64,000 nt of DNA from Pseudomonas sp. B6002 (lineage in GTDB: Bacteria; Pseudomonadota; Gammaproteobacteria; Pseudomonadales; Pseudomonadaceae), in NCBI RefSeq assembly GCF_013385985.1, contig NZ_JACAOY010000036.1, positions 26,722 through 90,721 of the forward strand. Reading direction: 5' to 3'. The notes below the pieces were generated by a model, which was not told the DNA's origin, ran no database searches, and worked only from the letters and a program-made list of their open reading frames with translations. Shown here piece after piece: positions 19,469 through 28,774 of the stretch; the first letter of the stretch is position 1, and every line of letters begins with the position of its first letter. The translations under genes were made by a program, and so were the position numbers.

Positions 19469-20416
19469 TCAAGCCGGTGCCTTCTTCACCCGCAACGCCT
19501 TGGCCTTGGCCTCCACCACGAGGTACATCACCAACGTGATCAGTAGCGGCAAAATAAAGTAGATCGCCCGGTAGGCAATCAGCCCCGCCAGCAAACTCCC
19601 CCGCGAAGCCTCATGCTGCAACAGCGCAATAAACACCGCCTCCAGCACGCCCAGCCCGGCCGGAATATGCGTGACCACCCCGGCAATCGCGCTGATCAAC
19701 AACACCCCCAGCACCAACGGATAATCCAGCTTGGCTGGCAACAGGGTGAAAATCACCGCCGCCATCAGCGACCAGTTCAACGCGCCCAGCGCCAGTTGCA
19801 GGCAGGCCATGCGCACCGACGGCAGGTTGATCTCCATGCCGCGAACCGACCATGCGCGCTTCTTTGAAAACTGGCACGCGGCCAGATAACCCAAGCTGGC
19901 CAGCACCAACAATGCACCAATGCCCTGCAACGCAACGGTGCTGACCTTCCAGCCCGGTGGCATGGTCACCAGCCCGCTACTGAACACCACCCCGGCCAAC
20001 GCCATGTAGCCAAACCAATTGGTCGCCAGGCTCAGGCCAAGGATCTTGGCGATATTGCCGGTGCTCACCCCCAGTCGCGAATACAGCCGATAGCGCATGG
20101 CAATGCCGCCCACCCACGCGCTCAGGTTGAGGTTGAACGCATAGCTGATGACCCCCACCGGCAGGATCTGCTTCCAGCCCAACGGCTGGCGGATGTAGGT
20201 GCGGCCGATCAAATCAAAGCTGGCGTACACAAGGAAACTGCACAGCGTCAGGGCGCCTGCGATCAGCAACGTGCGCAGCTTGAAGTCGCCCAGGGTCTGC
20301 ACCACTTCGCTCCAGTCGATGCGCCGGGCGAGCAGGGTGAACAGCACGATCAGCAGCAGGAAGAACACAACGGTCAGCGGTTTCTTCCAGCGCTTGAACC
20401 CGGATTCAGTGCTCAT
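19469..20416 (-). CDS. ybhN: YbhN-like inner-membrane protein
   Basis: Integral membrane protein of 315 residues with about eight hydrophobic helices, of the lysylphosphatidylglycerol synthase transmembrane/UPF0104 family. The region LNLSAWVGGIAMRYRLYSRLGVS (from about residue 95) is characteristic. It lacks any aminoacyl-transferase domain, so it is not MprF. It is the last gene of a set matching E. coli ybhP-ybhO-ybhN and overlaps the cardiolipin synthase gene by 11 bases, suggesting a role in phospholipid handling. The exact role is unknown here. Confidence 0.85.
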   Translation of the reverse strand: MSTESGFKRWKKPLTVVFFLLLIVLFTLLARRIDWSEVVQTLGDFKLRTLLIAGALTLCSFLVYASFDLIGRTYIRQPLGWKQILPVGVISYAFNLNLSAWVGGIAMRYRLYSRLGVSTGNIAKILGLSLATNWFGYMALAGVVFSSGLVTMPPGWKVSTVALQGIGALLVLASLGYLAACQFSKKRAWSVRGMEINLPSVRMACLQLALGALNWSLMAAVIFTLLPAKLDYPLVLGVLLISAIAGVVTHIPAGLGVLEAVFIALLQHEASRGSLLAGLIAYRAIYFILPLLITLVMYLVVEAKAKALRVKKAPA

Positions 20417-21668
20417 GGGCCTGGCTCCCGACGGGTTTCAAGCGTGGCTTGTGCGCCGGCAGCCAACCGGTCAGCGCAGGGAAGTGGCGCATCACATGAA
20501 ACACCAGGAAACCCACGGTCAACCGCCAGAGCCACAGGCGCGGCTTGCGGTTTTCCGGCATGGTCTGGCAGTGATTGTTGGCGAGTGTTTCCAGGCGTTC
20601 ATACAGGTGTTGATTGAACGCACGGTCGCGAATCAGCACATTGGCTTCCAGGTTCAGCGACAGGCTCAGCGGGTCCAGGTTGCTGGAACCCACGGTGCTC
20701 CATTCGTCGTCCACCAGCGCAACTTTGCCGTGCAGCGGGCGCTGGCAATATTCGTGAATCACCACGCCGTCCTTGAGCAAATAGTCGTAGAGCATGCGCG
20801 CCGCGAGCTTGGCCAACAGCACATCCGGCTGGCCCTGCATGATCAGTTGCACCTGTACGCCACGGCGCGCCGCGTTGCGAATTTCCCGCAGCAGGCGGTA
20901 ACCGGGAAAGAAGTAGGCGTTGGCGATCACCACGCGCTGTTGCGCCTTGCTCAAGGCGTGGATGTACGCCTCTTCGATGTCATCGCGGTGTTGCACGTTG
21001 TCTCGGTAGATCAGGCGTACCAGGCCGTCGCTGTTGTCGGTGGCCCACGGCGATGGCCGTTGCTGGCGCCGTCGCCAACCGCGTCGCGTGCGCACCTGGC
21101 GACCACTTTGCGCCAAGGCAAAATGGTGCAGGTCGGCCACGGCCGAGCCAGTCACTTGCACCGCGTAATCCTGCTTGGCCTCGGGGCCGAAATCGCCCAG
21201 GTGATCGGCGGAAAAGTTGATCCCGCCGATAAACGCCACGCTGGCATCCACCACCACGATCTTGCGGTGCAGGCGGCGAAACCAGTTGGTGCGAACCCCC
21301 AGGGTCTTGGACGCCGGGTCGAACATCTGCACCGTTACCCCGGCTTCCGCCAGTTCGCCCAAAAAGCTCGGGCTCAGCTCGCCGCAACCAAAGCCGTCCA
21401 GGCTCATCACGACTTTCACCCCACGCTGCGCCGCGTCGATCAGGATGCCTTGCAGCTCAAGGCCAACCTTGTCTTCAAACAGAATGAAGGTCTCCAGCAA
21501 GATCTCGCGCTGGGCCCCGCGCAAGGCGTCGAACACCTTGGGGAAGTACGCCTCGCCGTTCTCCAGCAACTCGACGCGGTTGCCGCTCTGCCAGCCGTAA
21601 TCCAGATCACGCGCCTTGGCTTCGTCCGGTGGTTGGTCGGTGGCGATGTGTTCGACGGCGACGTTCAT
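20406..21668 (-). CDS. clsB: Cardiolipin synthase B
   Basis: Phospholipase D-family enzyme of 420 residues making cardiolipin in the inner membrane. I chose ATG 21668, which overlaps the upstream stop as ATGA. It has two HKD motifs: LHRKIVVVDASVAFIGG near residue 123 and LHGKVALVDDEWSTVGSSNLDP near residue 303. It lacks the N-terminal transmembrane helices of ClsA, which fits ClsB (YbhO). The E. coli enzyme uses phosphatidylethanolamine or phosphatidylglycerol. It sits between ybhP- and ybhN-like genes. Confidence 0.92.
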   Translation of the reverse strand: MNVAVEHIATDQPPDEAKARDLDYGWQSGNRVELLENGEAYFPKVFDALRGAQREILLETFILFEDKVGLELQGILIDAAQRGVKVVMSLDGFGCGELSPSFLGELAEAGVTVQMFDPASKTLGVRTNWFRRLHRKIVVVDASVAFIGGINFSADHLGDFGPEAKQDYAVQVTGSAVADLHHFALAQSGRQVRTRRGWRRRQQRPSPWATDNSDGLVRLIYRDNVQHRDDIEEAYIHALSKAQQRVVIANAYFFPGYRLLREIRNAARRGVQVQLIMQGQPDVLLAKLAARMLYDYLLKDGVVIHEYCQRPLHGKVALVDDEWSTVGSSNLDPLSLSLNLEANVLIRDRAFNQHLYERLETLANNHCQTMPENRKPRLWLWRLTVGFLVFHVMRHFPALTGWLPAHKPRLKPVGSQAHEH

Positions 21669-22444
21669 AGCTCGATCTCCACCGACAACGGCACATGGTC
21701 GGATAAGTGGGACCAAGGCCGAGTGGTCAACACTCGGGGGTTATGCACCTTCACGTTGCGCACATAAATACGGTCCAGGGGCAGCAACGGCAGGCGCGCC
21801 GGGAAGGTGCGCGGCAATTTGCCGTGGGTCTCGATAAACACTTCCCGCAGGCCGCTCTGGCTGAGGTCGGCCCGCTGGCGCCAGTCGTTGAAATCGCCGG
21901 CGACAACCAGCGGCGCGTCGGCCGGTATCTCGCTGATGCGCTGCTCGAGCAAACGCAGTTGTTGCTGGCGATGCACTTCGCGCAGGCCCAGGTGAATGCA
22001 GATCGCATGCACCTCCTGGCCGGTGCCCGGCAGGCGCAGTACGCAATGCAGCAGGCCACGGTTTTCGTGGCCGCTCTGGGAAATGTCGAGGTTGTCGTAG
22101 CGCACGATCTGGAACTTCGACAGCAGCGCATTCCCGTGGTCGCCATGGGGGTAGACCGCGTTGCGCCCATAGGCGAACTGCGGCCAGATGCTGTCGGCGA
22201 GGAACTCATACTGCGGCATGTTCGGCCAGTCGCTGTAGCGCTGGGGGTGACGCTCGTGGGTGCCGTGGATTTCCTGCAGGAACACCATGTCGGCGCCCAC
22301 ACTGCGCACTGCTTCACGCAGCTCGGGCAGGATGAAGCGCCGATTCAGGGCGGTGAAGCCCTTGTGGATATTGACCGTCAGCACCGTGAAGCGCGTGATG
22401 GCGATGCTGGGTGTGGTGGGCATCCAGTCGGGATTCGCAGCCAT
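21665..22444 (-). CDS. ybhP: YbhP-like endonuclease/exonuclease/phosphatase protein
   Basis: 259 residues from ATG 22444, which has AGGAG 6 bases upstream; the longer frame upstream runs through a REPIN and is not credible. Fold of the EEP metallo-phosphodiesterase superfamily: VLTVNIHKGF near residue 23, the metal Glu in MVFLQEIHG, HLGLREVHR, the GDFNDW motif near residue 183 and the final SDHVPLSVEI. The substrate may be DNA or a phospholipid. First gene of the clsB operon. Confidence 0.88.
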   Translation of the reverse strand: MAANPDWMPTTPSIAITRFTVLTVNIHKGFTALNRRFILPELREAVRSVGADMVFLQEIHGTHERHPQRYSDWPNMPQYEFLADSIWPQFAYGRNAVYPHGDHGNALLSKFQIVRYDNLDISQSGHENRGLLHCVLRLPGTGQEVHAICIHLGLREVHRQQQLRLLEQRISEIPADAPLVVAGDFNDWRQRADLSQSGLREVFIETHGKLPRTFPARLPLLPLDRIYVRNVKVHNPRVLTTRPWSHLSDHVPLSVEIEL

Positions 22445-22548
22445 GGTTGCTCCTGAAAAAACCATGGGGGCCTGGCCCCCGTTTATGGCTGACTGCGATT
22501 TTTGACGGAAAGTTTCCACCGTCCTACAGACGGCACGCATTCCAAAAT

Positions 22549-22636
22549 GTGGGAGCGGGCTTGCCCGCGATAGCGGTGGGTCAGTCGTTAATTGATTGGC
22601 TGATGTACCGCATTCGCGGGCAAGCCCGCTCCCACA
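22549..22636. repeat. REPIN (CGGGCTTGCCCG type)
   Basis: Inverted pair of REP units with the core GTGGGAGCGGGCTTGCCCGC, about 28 bases apart. It occupies most of the 310-base gap between the divergent ybhP and MscS genes; the rest holds the ybhP ribosome binding site and no further gene. Confidence 0.92.
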
Positions 22637-22756
22637 GGGGATCTGTGTTGTGACTGATTCAGTGGTCAACCCTGCGCCCAAGATGACGAAAGAGGGGAAC
22701 GATCAAGGCTCAATCCCGTCAGTTCCTTACAGACCCTGTTGAAGGAGCCCGGTGTT

Positions 22757-24862
22757 TTGCTGAATCTCAGAGCTGCATTACTCCTCGGCGCGCTGCTGCT
22801 GTGTGGCAACGGCGCACTGCAAGCCGCAACCCCTGCACCTGCGGCGACCGCACCGGCCAAACCGGAGCTGTTGGTCGAAGGCGGTTTGCTCGGCGCCATC
22901 AGTTCCAGCATCGATGACGTGCAGGACAAACTCGACCTCAACCAGAACCTGGTGGACGCCTGGCGCCTGCGTGCCGACCGTGCGGCGGACGAAGTGGGGC
23001 GCCTGGTCGACCAGACCGCCGAGCGTTCGCCCTGGAGTGTGGCCGGGGACTTCTTGTTGCTCTCCGGTGTGTGGATCGGTGCCTTTGCCGTGCTGGCGCT
23101 GCTCGGGCGTTTTATCGTGCAGCGCTTGAGCCGGCGGCCGTTTGTCGAACGGCGTGGGCGCTTGCAAGCAGTGCTCGGGTATGTGGTGCCTTACACGATT
23201 CCTGCGCTGATTTGCCTGCCGCTGACGCTCTACGTCAGTCACTTTTTACCCACGTCCGTGGGCCGCGCGCTGGCGCTGTGTTTTGCCTACGCCACCAGCA
23301 GCGGCATTTTTTCCACGTCGATGCTGCTATGCGTCATTGTCATGTTCAACGTCGGCCATAAACGCCCGGCCGTGCAGATCATCCGTAGCTACTGCCCCAA
23401 GCCGCTGTTCCTGATCGGCTTTCTCGCCGCGCTCAGCGACGCCCTGACCAGCCCGCAGATCGCCCGCCAGCTCGGCGGCAATATCACCAGCAGCATTGCA
23501 GTGTTCACCGGCCTATTCGCGGCGGTGATCTTCGGTGTGCTGGTGGTGCGCCTGCGCCGTCCGGTGGCACACCTGATCCGCAACCGGCCCTTGGCCCAAC
23601 GCCTCAAGCATCCGGCGCTGCAACAGTCGTTGCGGGTGTTTTCCGGGCTCTGGTACTGGCCGATCCTGTTGATGGTGCTGGTGTCGGCGATCAACCTGAT
23701 CGGGGCCGGCGACGATAACCAGAAGGCCCTGCGCTGCGCGCTGTTCACCACGATCCTGCTGATCGGCACGGTGTTTTTGAGCACCGTGCTGCAACACCTG
23801 TTCAAGTCCCGCAGCCAGGTGGCGATCCAGCGCAGCAGTGCCTACAAGGAGCGTTTTCTCAGCCTGTTGCACGCGATCCTGCGCATTGTCATGGCCATCG
23901 CCTTTATCGAAATCCTCGGGCGGATCTGGGGCGTATCGCTGTTTGAATTCGCCCAGCGCAATTCGGTGGGCCGGGCGATCAGCGACTCGCTGAGCAGTAT
24001 CGGCCTGATCCTGCTGATGACCTGGCTGTTCTGGGTGGTGCTCGACACGGCGATCCAGGAAGCGCTGAAACCACCGGTGAATAAACGCTCCAATCGTCAG
24101 CCGAGCACGCGGGTGAAAACCATCCTGCCGCTGGTGCGCAATGCGGTGAAGATCATCCTGCTGGTGATCTGCGCGATCACCACCATGGCCAACCTGGGCA
24201 TCAACGTCGCGCCGTTGCTGGCCGGTGCCGGGGTGGTGGGCCTGGCCATCGGTTTCGGTTCGCAGCAACTGGTGCAGGATGTGATCACCGGCCTGTTCAT
24301 CATCATCGAAGACACGCTGTCCATCGGCGACTGGGTGGTGCTCGACTCCGGGCATGCCGGCACTGTCGAAGGCCTGACCATCCGTACCTTGCGCTTGCGC
24401 GATGGCAAGGGGTTTGTGCACTCGGTGCCTTTTGGTCAGATCAAGGCGGTCACCAACCAGTCCCGGCAGTTTGCCTATGCGTTCTTCTCGGTGCAGTTCA
24501 CCTACGACACCGACGTGGACAAGGCGGTGGAGCTGATCCGCGAGGCCGGGCAATCGATCCGCGACGATGTGTTCCTCAAGTACAACCTGCAAGGGCCACT
24601 GGAAGTGTTTGGCGTGGACAAGATGGACCTCAACGGCGTGGTGCTCACGGCGCAGTTCCGTACGGTGTCGGGCGGGCAATATGCGGTGAGCCGCGCGTTT
24701 AACCAGCGCTTGAAAAAGCTTGTGGATAACTGCGCCGAGGTGCATTTCGCGCAAACTTATCCACAGCAGGTTTTTTTACCCAAGCGCGGGCCGCAGGTGG
24801 ATGAGCCGGATGAAGAGGTACCGGCGTCGGTGGTGCTGACCGAGCAGCCGCGTACCCAGTGA
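22757..24862 (+). CDS. Mechanosensitive channel of the MscS family
   Basis: Large MscS-type channel of 701 residues. The start is taken as TTG 22757, 9 bases after GAAGGAG; an upstream TTG (22739) lies before that site. An N-terminal signal sequence ends near ALQA-A. A periplasmic part follows, then about ten hydrophobic helices. The pore helix and beta domain (about 485-580) contain LLAGAGVVGLAIGFGSQQLV and IIIEDTLSIGDWV, the MscS hallmarks. The size fits the YbiO type. It probably releases solutes on hypo-osmotic shock. Confidence 0.9.
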   Translation: MLNLRAALLLGALLLCGNGALQAATPAPAATAPAKPELLVEGGLLGAISSSIDDVQDKLDLNQNLVDAWRLRADRAADEVGRLVDQTAERSPWSVAGDFLLLSGVWIGAFAVLALLGRFIVQRLSRRPFVERRGRLQAVLGYVVPYTIPALICLPLTLYVSHFLPTSVGRALALCFAYATSSGIFSTSMLLCVIVMFNVGHKRPAVQIIRSYCPKPLFLIGFLAALSDALTSPQIARQLGGNITSSIAVFTGLFAAVIFGVLVVRLRRPVAHLIRNRPLAQRLKHPALQQSLRVFSGLWYWPILLMVLVSAINLIGAGDDNQKALRCALFTTILLIGTVFLSTVLQHLFKSRSQVAIQRSSAYKERFLSLLHAILRIVMAIAFIEILGRIWGVSLFEFAQRNSVGRAISDSLSSIGLILLMTWLFWVVLDTAIQEALKPPVNKRSNRQPSTRVKTILPLVRNAVKIILLVICAITTMANLGINVAPLLAGAGVVGLAIGFGSQQLVQDVITGLFIIIEDTLSIGDWVVLDSGHAGTVEGLTIRTLRLRDGKGFVHSVPFGQIKAVTNQSRQFAYAFFSVQFTYDTDVDKAVELIREAGQSIRDDVFLKYNLQGPLEVFGVDKMDLNGVVLTAQFRTVSGGQYAVSRAFNQRLKKLVDNCAEVHFAQTYPQQVFLPKRGPQVDEPDEEVPASVVLTEQPRTQ

Positions 24863-24945
24863 CCTCATCGCGGGCAAGCCCGGCTCCCACAGTTTCGGCT
24901 GTGTGAACCCGTTCACCTGTGGGAGCTGGCTTGCCTACGATGAGG
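24863..24945. repeat. REPIN, partly diverged
   Basis: Inverted REP pair directly after the MscS gene stop. Its arms differ: one carries CGGGCAAGCCCGG and the other CTGGCTTGCCTAC, so it is a hybrid of two REP subtypes. Confidence 0.85.
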
Positions 24946-25132
24946 CTGGAGATAGCAACACCAGGCTCAATGCCTGATCCACCTCTCCAAGACCACCTGC
25001 TACCCCGCCCGATACAACAAGTTGCAACCCCACACTTTATCCGTGACGGTTGCGCGACAAACCCGCAAAATGCAACGATTCTTACAAATACCTAGACAAC
25101 CATCGTTCCAACAGACCGGGCCTGCTCAATCT

Positions 25133-26017
25133 ATGCGAATGCGCCTTATGTTACTGGGCGGCGGGAATGCCCTCGGGCAGGCGCTGATTCGCCTCGGTGC
25201 AGAGGAAGACATCGGTTTCCTCGCTCCTAAACCGCCCCAAGACGGCTGGGATGCCGCGAGTCTCACCCAACTGCTCGACGACACCCGTCCCGATGCGTTG
25301 ATCAACCTCGCCTACTACTTCGACTGGTTCCAGGCCGAAGCGGTCAGCGAAACCCGCTTGGCTGCCCAGGAATTCGCCATCGAGCGCCTGGCCGAGCTGT
25401 GCCAGCACCACAACATCACCCTGGTGCAACCGTCCAGCTACCGCGTGTTCGATGGCTCCCGCGCCACCGCCTACAGCGAAAAAGACGAGCCGGTGCCCCT
25501 GGGCCTGCGTGGCCAGGCGCTGTGGCGCATCGAGCAGAGCGTGCGCGCCACCTGCCCGCAGCATGTGCTGCTGCGGTTTGGCTGGTTACTCGATGACAGC
25601 GTCGACGGCACCCTCGGGCGCTTCCTTGCCCGGGCCGAGAAGCCGGATGAGTTGTTGATGGCGGATGACCGTCGCGGCAACCCGACGCCGGTGGACGATG
25701 CCGCGCGGGTGATCATCTCGGTGCTCAAGCAGCTCGATTGTGCGGCGCCGTTGTGGGGCACTTACCACTACGCCGGCCATGAAGCGACTACACCGCTGGC
25801 GCTGGGCCAGGCGATCCTCACCGAAGCGCGCAGCTATCACCCGCTGGCCATCGAGTCACCCACCGCCCAGGCCCACGCGGCGCGGCCGGATGCAGCCGAT
25901 GAGCCACAACACGCGGTGCTGGCGTGCAAGAAAATCCTGCACACCTTCGGCATCAAGCCACGGGCGTGGCGGGCGGGGTTGCCGGCGTTGCTGGATCGTT
26001 TCTACCGCCACAGCTGA
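25133..26017 (+). CDS. NAD(P)-dependent sugar-nucleotide reductase-like protein (RmlD type)
   Basis: 294 residues from ATG 25133 (MRMRLMLLGGGNALGQAL). The Rossmann motif GGGNALG is near residue 8. The fold resembles RmlD, dTDP-4-dehydrorhamnose reductase: NLAYYFDWFQAEAVSE fits the VNAAAYT region, PSSYRVFDG the substrate loop, and GTYHYAG the C-terminal part. The usual catalytic YxxxK is poorly kept (the LRGQALWRIEQ region stands there), so activity is doubtful. No sugar-nucleotide genes are near. The ribosome binding site is weak. Confidence 0.75.
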   Translation: MRMRLMLLGGGNALGQALIRLGAEEDIGFLAPKPPQDGWDAASLTQLLDDTRPDALINLAYYFDWFQAEAVSETRLAAQEFAIERLAELCQHHNITLVQPSSYRVFDGSRATAYSEKDEPVPLGLRGQALWRIEQSVRATCPQHVLLRFGWLLDDSVDGTLGRFLARAEKPDELLMADDRRGNPTPVDDAARVIISVLKQLDCAAPLWGTYHYAGHEATTPLALGQAILTEARSYHPLAIESPTAQAHAARPDAADEPQHAVLACKKILHTFGIKPRAWRAGLPALLDRFYRHS

Positions 26018-26032
26018 AGAAACATAGACCCC

Positions 26033-26157
26033 AATGTGGGAGCGGGCTTGTGTGGGAGCTGGCTTGCCTGCGATAGCATCACCCTGGTCTGCCTGACAGA
26101 CCGAGGTGCTTGCATCGCGGGCAAGCCCGGCTCCCACACAAGCCCGTTCCCACATTG
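26033..26157. repeat. Nested REP elements
   Basis: An outer inverted repeat (26033-26050 with 26139-26156, AATGTGGGAGCGGGCTTG type) encloses a complete inner REPIN (26051-26138). The arrangement looks like one REPIN inserted into another. It lies between convergent genes. Confidence 0.88.
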
Positions 26158-26180
26158 GTTTTGTGCTGTTGGTTAGAGCA

Positions 26181-26879
26181 TCAGAACTTGTAGCCGATAC
26201 CCACCATGTAAACCATCGGGTCGACGTCCACGTTCACTTTGGCGCGAGTGCCTTGGCCGAGTGCGTTGTTGTCCACCGTCGCCTTGGTGCTGATGTCGAT
26301 GTAGCGCGCCTGGGCGTTGATCATCCACTTGTCGTTGATCATGTAGTCGGCGCCGATCTGCGCGGCCCAGCCCCAGGAGTTCTCAGCCTTGAAGTTGCTG
26401 AAGCCGGCGCTTTGCGCACGGCTGCCGACGTGTTCGTCGTAGATCCAGGTGTAGTTGATACCGGCGCCCACGTACGGCTGGAAGGCCGACTTGTTGTCCA
26501 GTGGGTAGTACACGACGCTCAGGGTCGGCGGCAGGTGTTTCAGGGTGCCGAGCTTGCCGTTGGCGGCGCCGAGGGCGGTGTTCTTGATCTTCACGTCATG
26601 CTCGAACGGGGTGGCGGCCAGCAGTTCGATACCCACGTGGTTGGTCAGCATGTAGGCGAAGTTCAAGCCCAGCTGAGTGTCGCTGCTCATGGTCGCCTTG
26701 CCGCCCAGGTTGGCGCCCGCCAATGGACCCTGGTCAACCTTCACGTGGCCGCTGTCGGCCTTCGGATTCACGGTGATTGCACCGGCGCGAATCAGAATGT
26801 CGCCCGCTTCGTGAGCGTGTGCGGCAGGGGCGATGAGGGCGAGCGCGAAGAGGGACGCGCCGAGCAGGGACTTGTTCAT
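26181..26879 (-). CDS. OmpW-family outer membrane protein
   Basis: Outer-membrane beta-barrel of 232 residues with signal peptide MNKSLLGASLFALALIAPAA cut near AHA-HEAGD. OmpW features are HEAGDILIRAGAITVNP at the start of the mature part, NHVGIELLAATPFEHD, PTLSVVYYPLD, PYVGAGINYTW and the final strand MVYMVGIGYKF ending in Phe, the BAM recognition residue. It forms a small eight-stranded channel for hydrophobic compounds in known members. It is a single gene with AGGAGC-type ribosome binding sequence upstream. Confidence 0.93.
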   Translation of the reverse strand: MNKSLLGASLFALALIAPAAHAHEAGDILIRAGAITVNPKADSGHVKVDQGPLAGANLGGKATMSSDTQLGLNFAYMLTNHVGIELLAATPFEHDVKIKNTALGAANGKLGTLKHLPPTLSVVYYPLDNKSAFQPYVGAGINYTWIYDEHVGSRAQSAGFSNFKAENSWGWAAQIGADYMINDKWMINAQARYIDISTKATVDNNALGQGTRAKVNVDVDPMVYMVGIGYKF

Positions 26880-26974
26880 GGGAGCTCCAAAAGGACGTTT
26901 AAAAGTTGTACGTCCAATGGTAAAGATCGTTCCACTCGATCTTTTGACTCAGCTCAATGAAAGGGCGATCAACA

Positions 26975-27496
26975 CTATTCCGGCAGTTCGTAGATGTAAA
27001 TTTTCTCGGCATCCATCTGGTAACCGGCGTCGGCCAGCTCACTGGTGGAAGGCTTGACCTGCATCGAACCCTCGATCCAGTACGGCTGGTACAGCTCATC
27101 GAGTTTCACCCCGACTTCGCTTTTGACATGCACGATCTGGTTCGACGGCGGTGGCGGCACATGGATGCACGCGCCGAAATACGGCACCAACAGAAACTCG
27201 GTGGTGCGGCCTTCTTCGCTGACTTCCAGCGGTACGATATAGCCCGGCAGGCGGATGTGCTGGCCGTCGAGGCTCTGCACCACCGGCGCGTTGGGTAAGT
27301 CCTGCTTGGCCGCTGGCGCCGACTCGACCGACAACGCATCGGCCATGCTCGACAGGTCGTGCAGCGGTTTCATGTTGGGGATTTCCGGCGGCGCGTCCGG
27401 CGGGATCATCTCCTGCCACGACAGGTCCTTGGGCTGCTCATCAGCCCAGGCGGGCACGCCCACCAGCAACAGCAACGCAAACAACGCACGACGCAT
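26975..27496 (-). CDS. DUF3299 periplasmic protein
   Basis: 173 residues from ATG 27496, chosen because GAGGAAGG lies about 7 bases upstream; an ATG at 27511 overlaps the previous stop as ATGA and is the alternative. Signal peptide MRRALFALLLLVGVPAWADE, then a soluble domain with RLPGYIVPLEVSEEG and LVPYFGACIHVPPPP, a DUF3299 landmark with a single Cys and His that could bind metal. Last gene of the four-gene operon with an ABC transporter and a His-rich DUF2796 protein. Confidence 0.82.
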   Translation of the reverse strand: MRRALFALLLLVGVPAWADEQPKDLSWQEMIPPDAPPEIPNMKPLHDLSSMADALSVESAPAAKQDLPNAPVVQSLDGQHIRLPGYIVPLEVSEEGRTTEFLLVPYFGACIHVPPPPSNQIVHVKSEVGVKLDELYQPYWIEGSMQVKPSTSELADAGYQMDAEKIYIYELPE

Positions 27497-27507
27497 CGAA
27501 GCCTTCC

Positions 27508-28773
27508 TCATAAACGTATGGACAGGCCGTCGGCCAGGGATTGTCGGTAGGCGCGCCACGCGGGCACGGCGCCCATCAACAGCGCGGCGGCCAGGATACC
27601 GGCGAGCAGCGTCCATTCATATTCGCTGGGCCACGACATCGGCAGGTCCAGGCCGTAGTTGGCCTGCAAGTAGCCACGTGAGGCGGCGATGCACACATAC
27701 AAAAGCCCCACGCCTGCAACCACTCCGGACAGGGCCAGGGCGAACGCTTCGAAGATCAGCAACGTCGCAATGTGCCACGGGCGGGCGCCCACCGAACGCA
27801 GGATTGCCATTTCGCGGCGGCGTTCGTTGAGGCTGGTGAGGATCGCCGTGAGCATGCCGATCAGGCCGGTCAGCACCACGAACAACGAGATCACGAACAG
27901 CGCTTTTTCGGCGGTGCCCATCATGCTCCACAACTCTTGCAGCGCCACGCCTGGCAAGATCGCCAGCATCGGTTCCCCACGGAAATCATTGATTTCCCGT
28001 TGCAGGGCGAAGGTGGAGATCTTGTTGTTCAAGCCCAGCATGAACGCGGTGATGGCCTGGGGCGTGAGGTCCATGTTGCGGGCCTGGTCGGCACTGATAC
28101 GGCCTTTGCCCTGGGCGGGTACGCCGTTGTGCCAGTCGATGTGGATGGCTTCCATGCCGCCGAGGCTGATGTGCAGCGTGCGGTCCACCGGCGTGCCGGT
28201 GCGCTTGAGGATGCCGACCACGGTGAAGGGTTTGTCGTCGTGTTTCACCAGGCTGACCACGGCCACACCGTGGGCCAGCACCAGTTTGTCGCCAAGTTTG
28301 TAATGCAGGGCGTCCGCTACTTCGGCACCGAGCACCACTTCGAACGGGTCGGTAGCGAAGGCGCGGCCGCTGGCCAGTTCGAGGTTTTGCTTGCGGCCGT
28401 ACTGGTAATGCTCGAAGTAGGACTCGTTGGTGCCCATCACGCGGTAGCCGCGGTGGGAGTCGCCGAGGGAAATCGGGATCGCCCATTTCACCTGGGGGCT
28501 GGCGGCGAAATGCTCGAAGCTGTCCCAGCGAATGTTGTTGGTGGCGTTGCCGATGCGGAATACCGAGTACAGCAGCAGGTTCACCGAGCCGGAGCGCGCG
28601 CCGACGATCAGATCGGTGCCGCTGATGGTGCTGGCAAAACTGTTGCGCGCCTCAGTGCGCACACGCTCCACGGCGAGCAGCAAACAGACTGACAGCGCGA
28701 TGGCGAACGCGGTGAGGATCGCGGTAAAACGGCGGTTAGCCAGGCTGGCCATGGCTAGACGGAACAGATACAT
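27508..28773 (-). CDS. ABC transporter permease, FtsX/MacB type
   Basis: Permease of 421 residues from ATG 28773, which overlaps the stop of the ATPase gene. One N-terminal helix (about 15-37) is followed by a large periplasmic domain (about 40-280) and three C-terminal helices, the FtsX/MacB/LolE layout. The C-terminal region contains ERRREMAILRSVGARPWHI, the usual coupling segment. Such permeases often do mechanotransmission rather than classical import. The operon resembles P. aeruginosa PA4063-PA4066, which is induced by zinc limitation. Confidence 0.9.
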   Translation of the reverse strand: MYLFRLAMASLANRRFTAILTAFAIALSVCLLLAVERVRTEARNSFASTISGTDLIVGARSGSVNLLLYSVFRIGNATNNIRWDSFEHFAASPQVKWAIPISLGDSHRGYRVMGTNESYFEHYQYGRKQNLELASGRAFATDPFEVVLGAEVADALHYKLGDKLVLAHGVAVVSLVKHDDKPFTVVGILKRTGTPVDRTLHISLGGMEAIHIDWHNGVPAQGKGRISADQARNMDLTPQAITAFMLGLNNKISTFALQREINDFRGEPMLAILPGVALQELWSMMGTAEKALFVISLFVVLTGLIGMLTAILTSLNERRREMAILRSVGARPWHIATLLIFEAFALALSGVVAGVGLLYVCIAASRGYLQANYGLDLPMSWPSEYEWTLLAGILAAALLMGAVPAWRAYRQSLADGLSIRL

Positions 28774-28774
28774 C

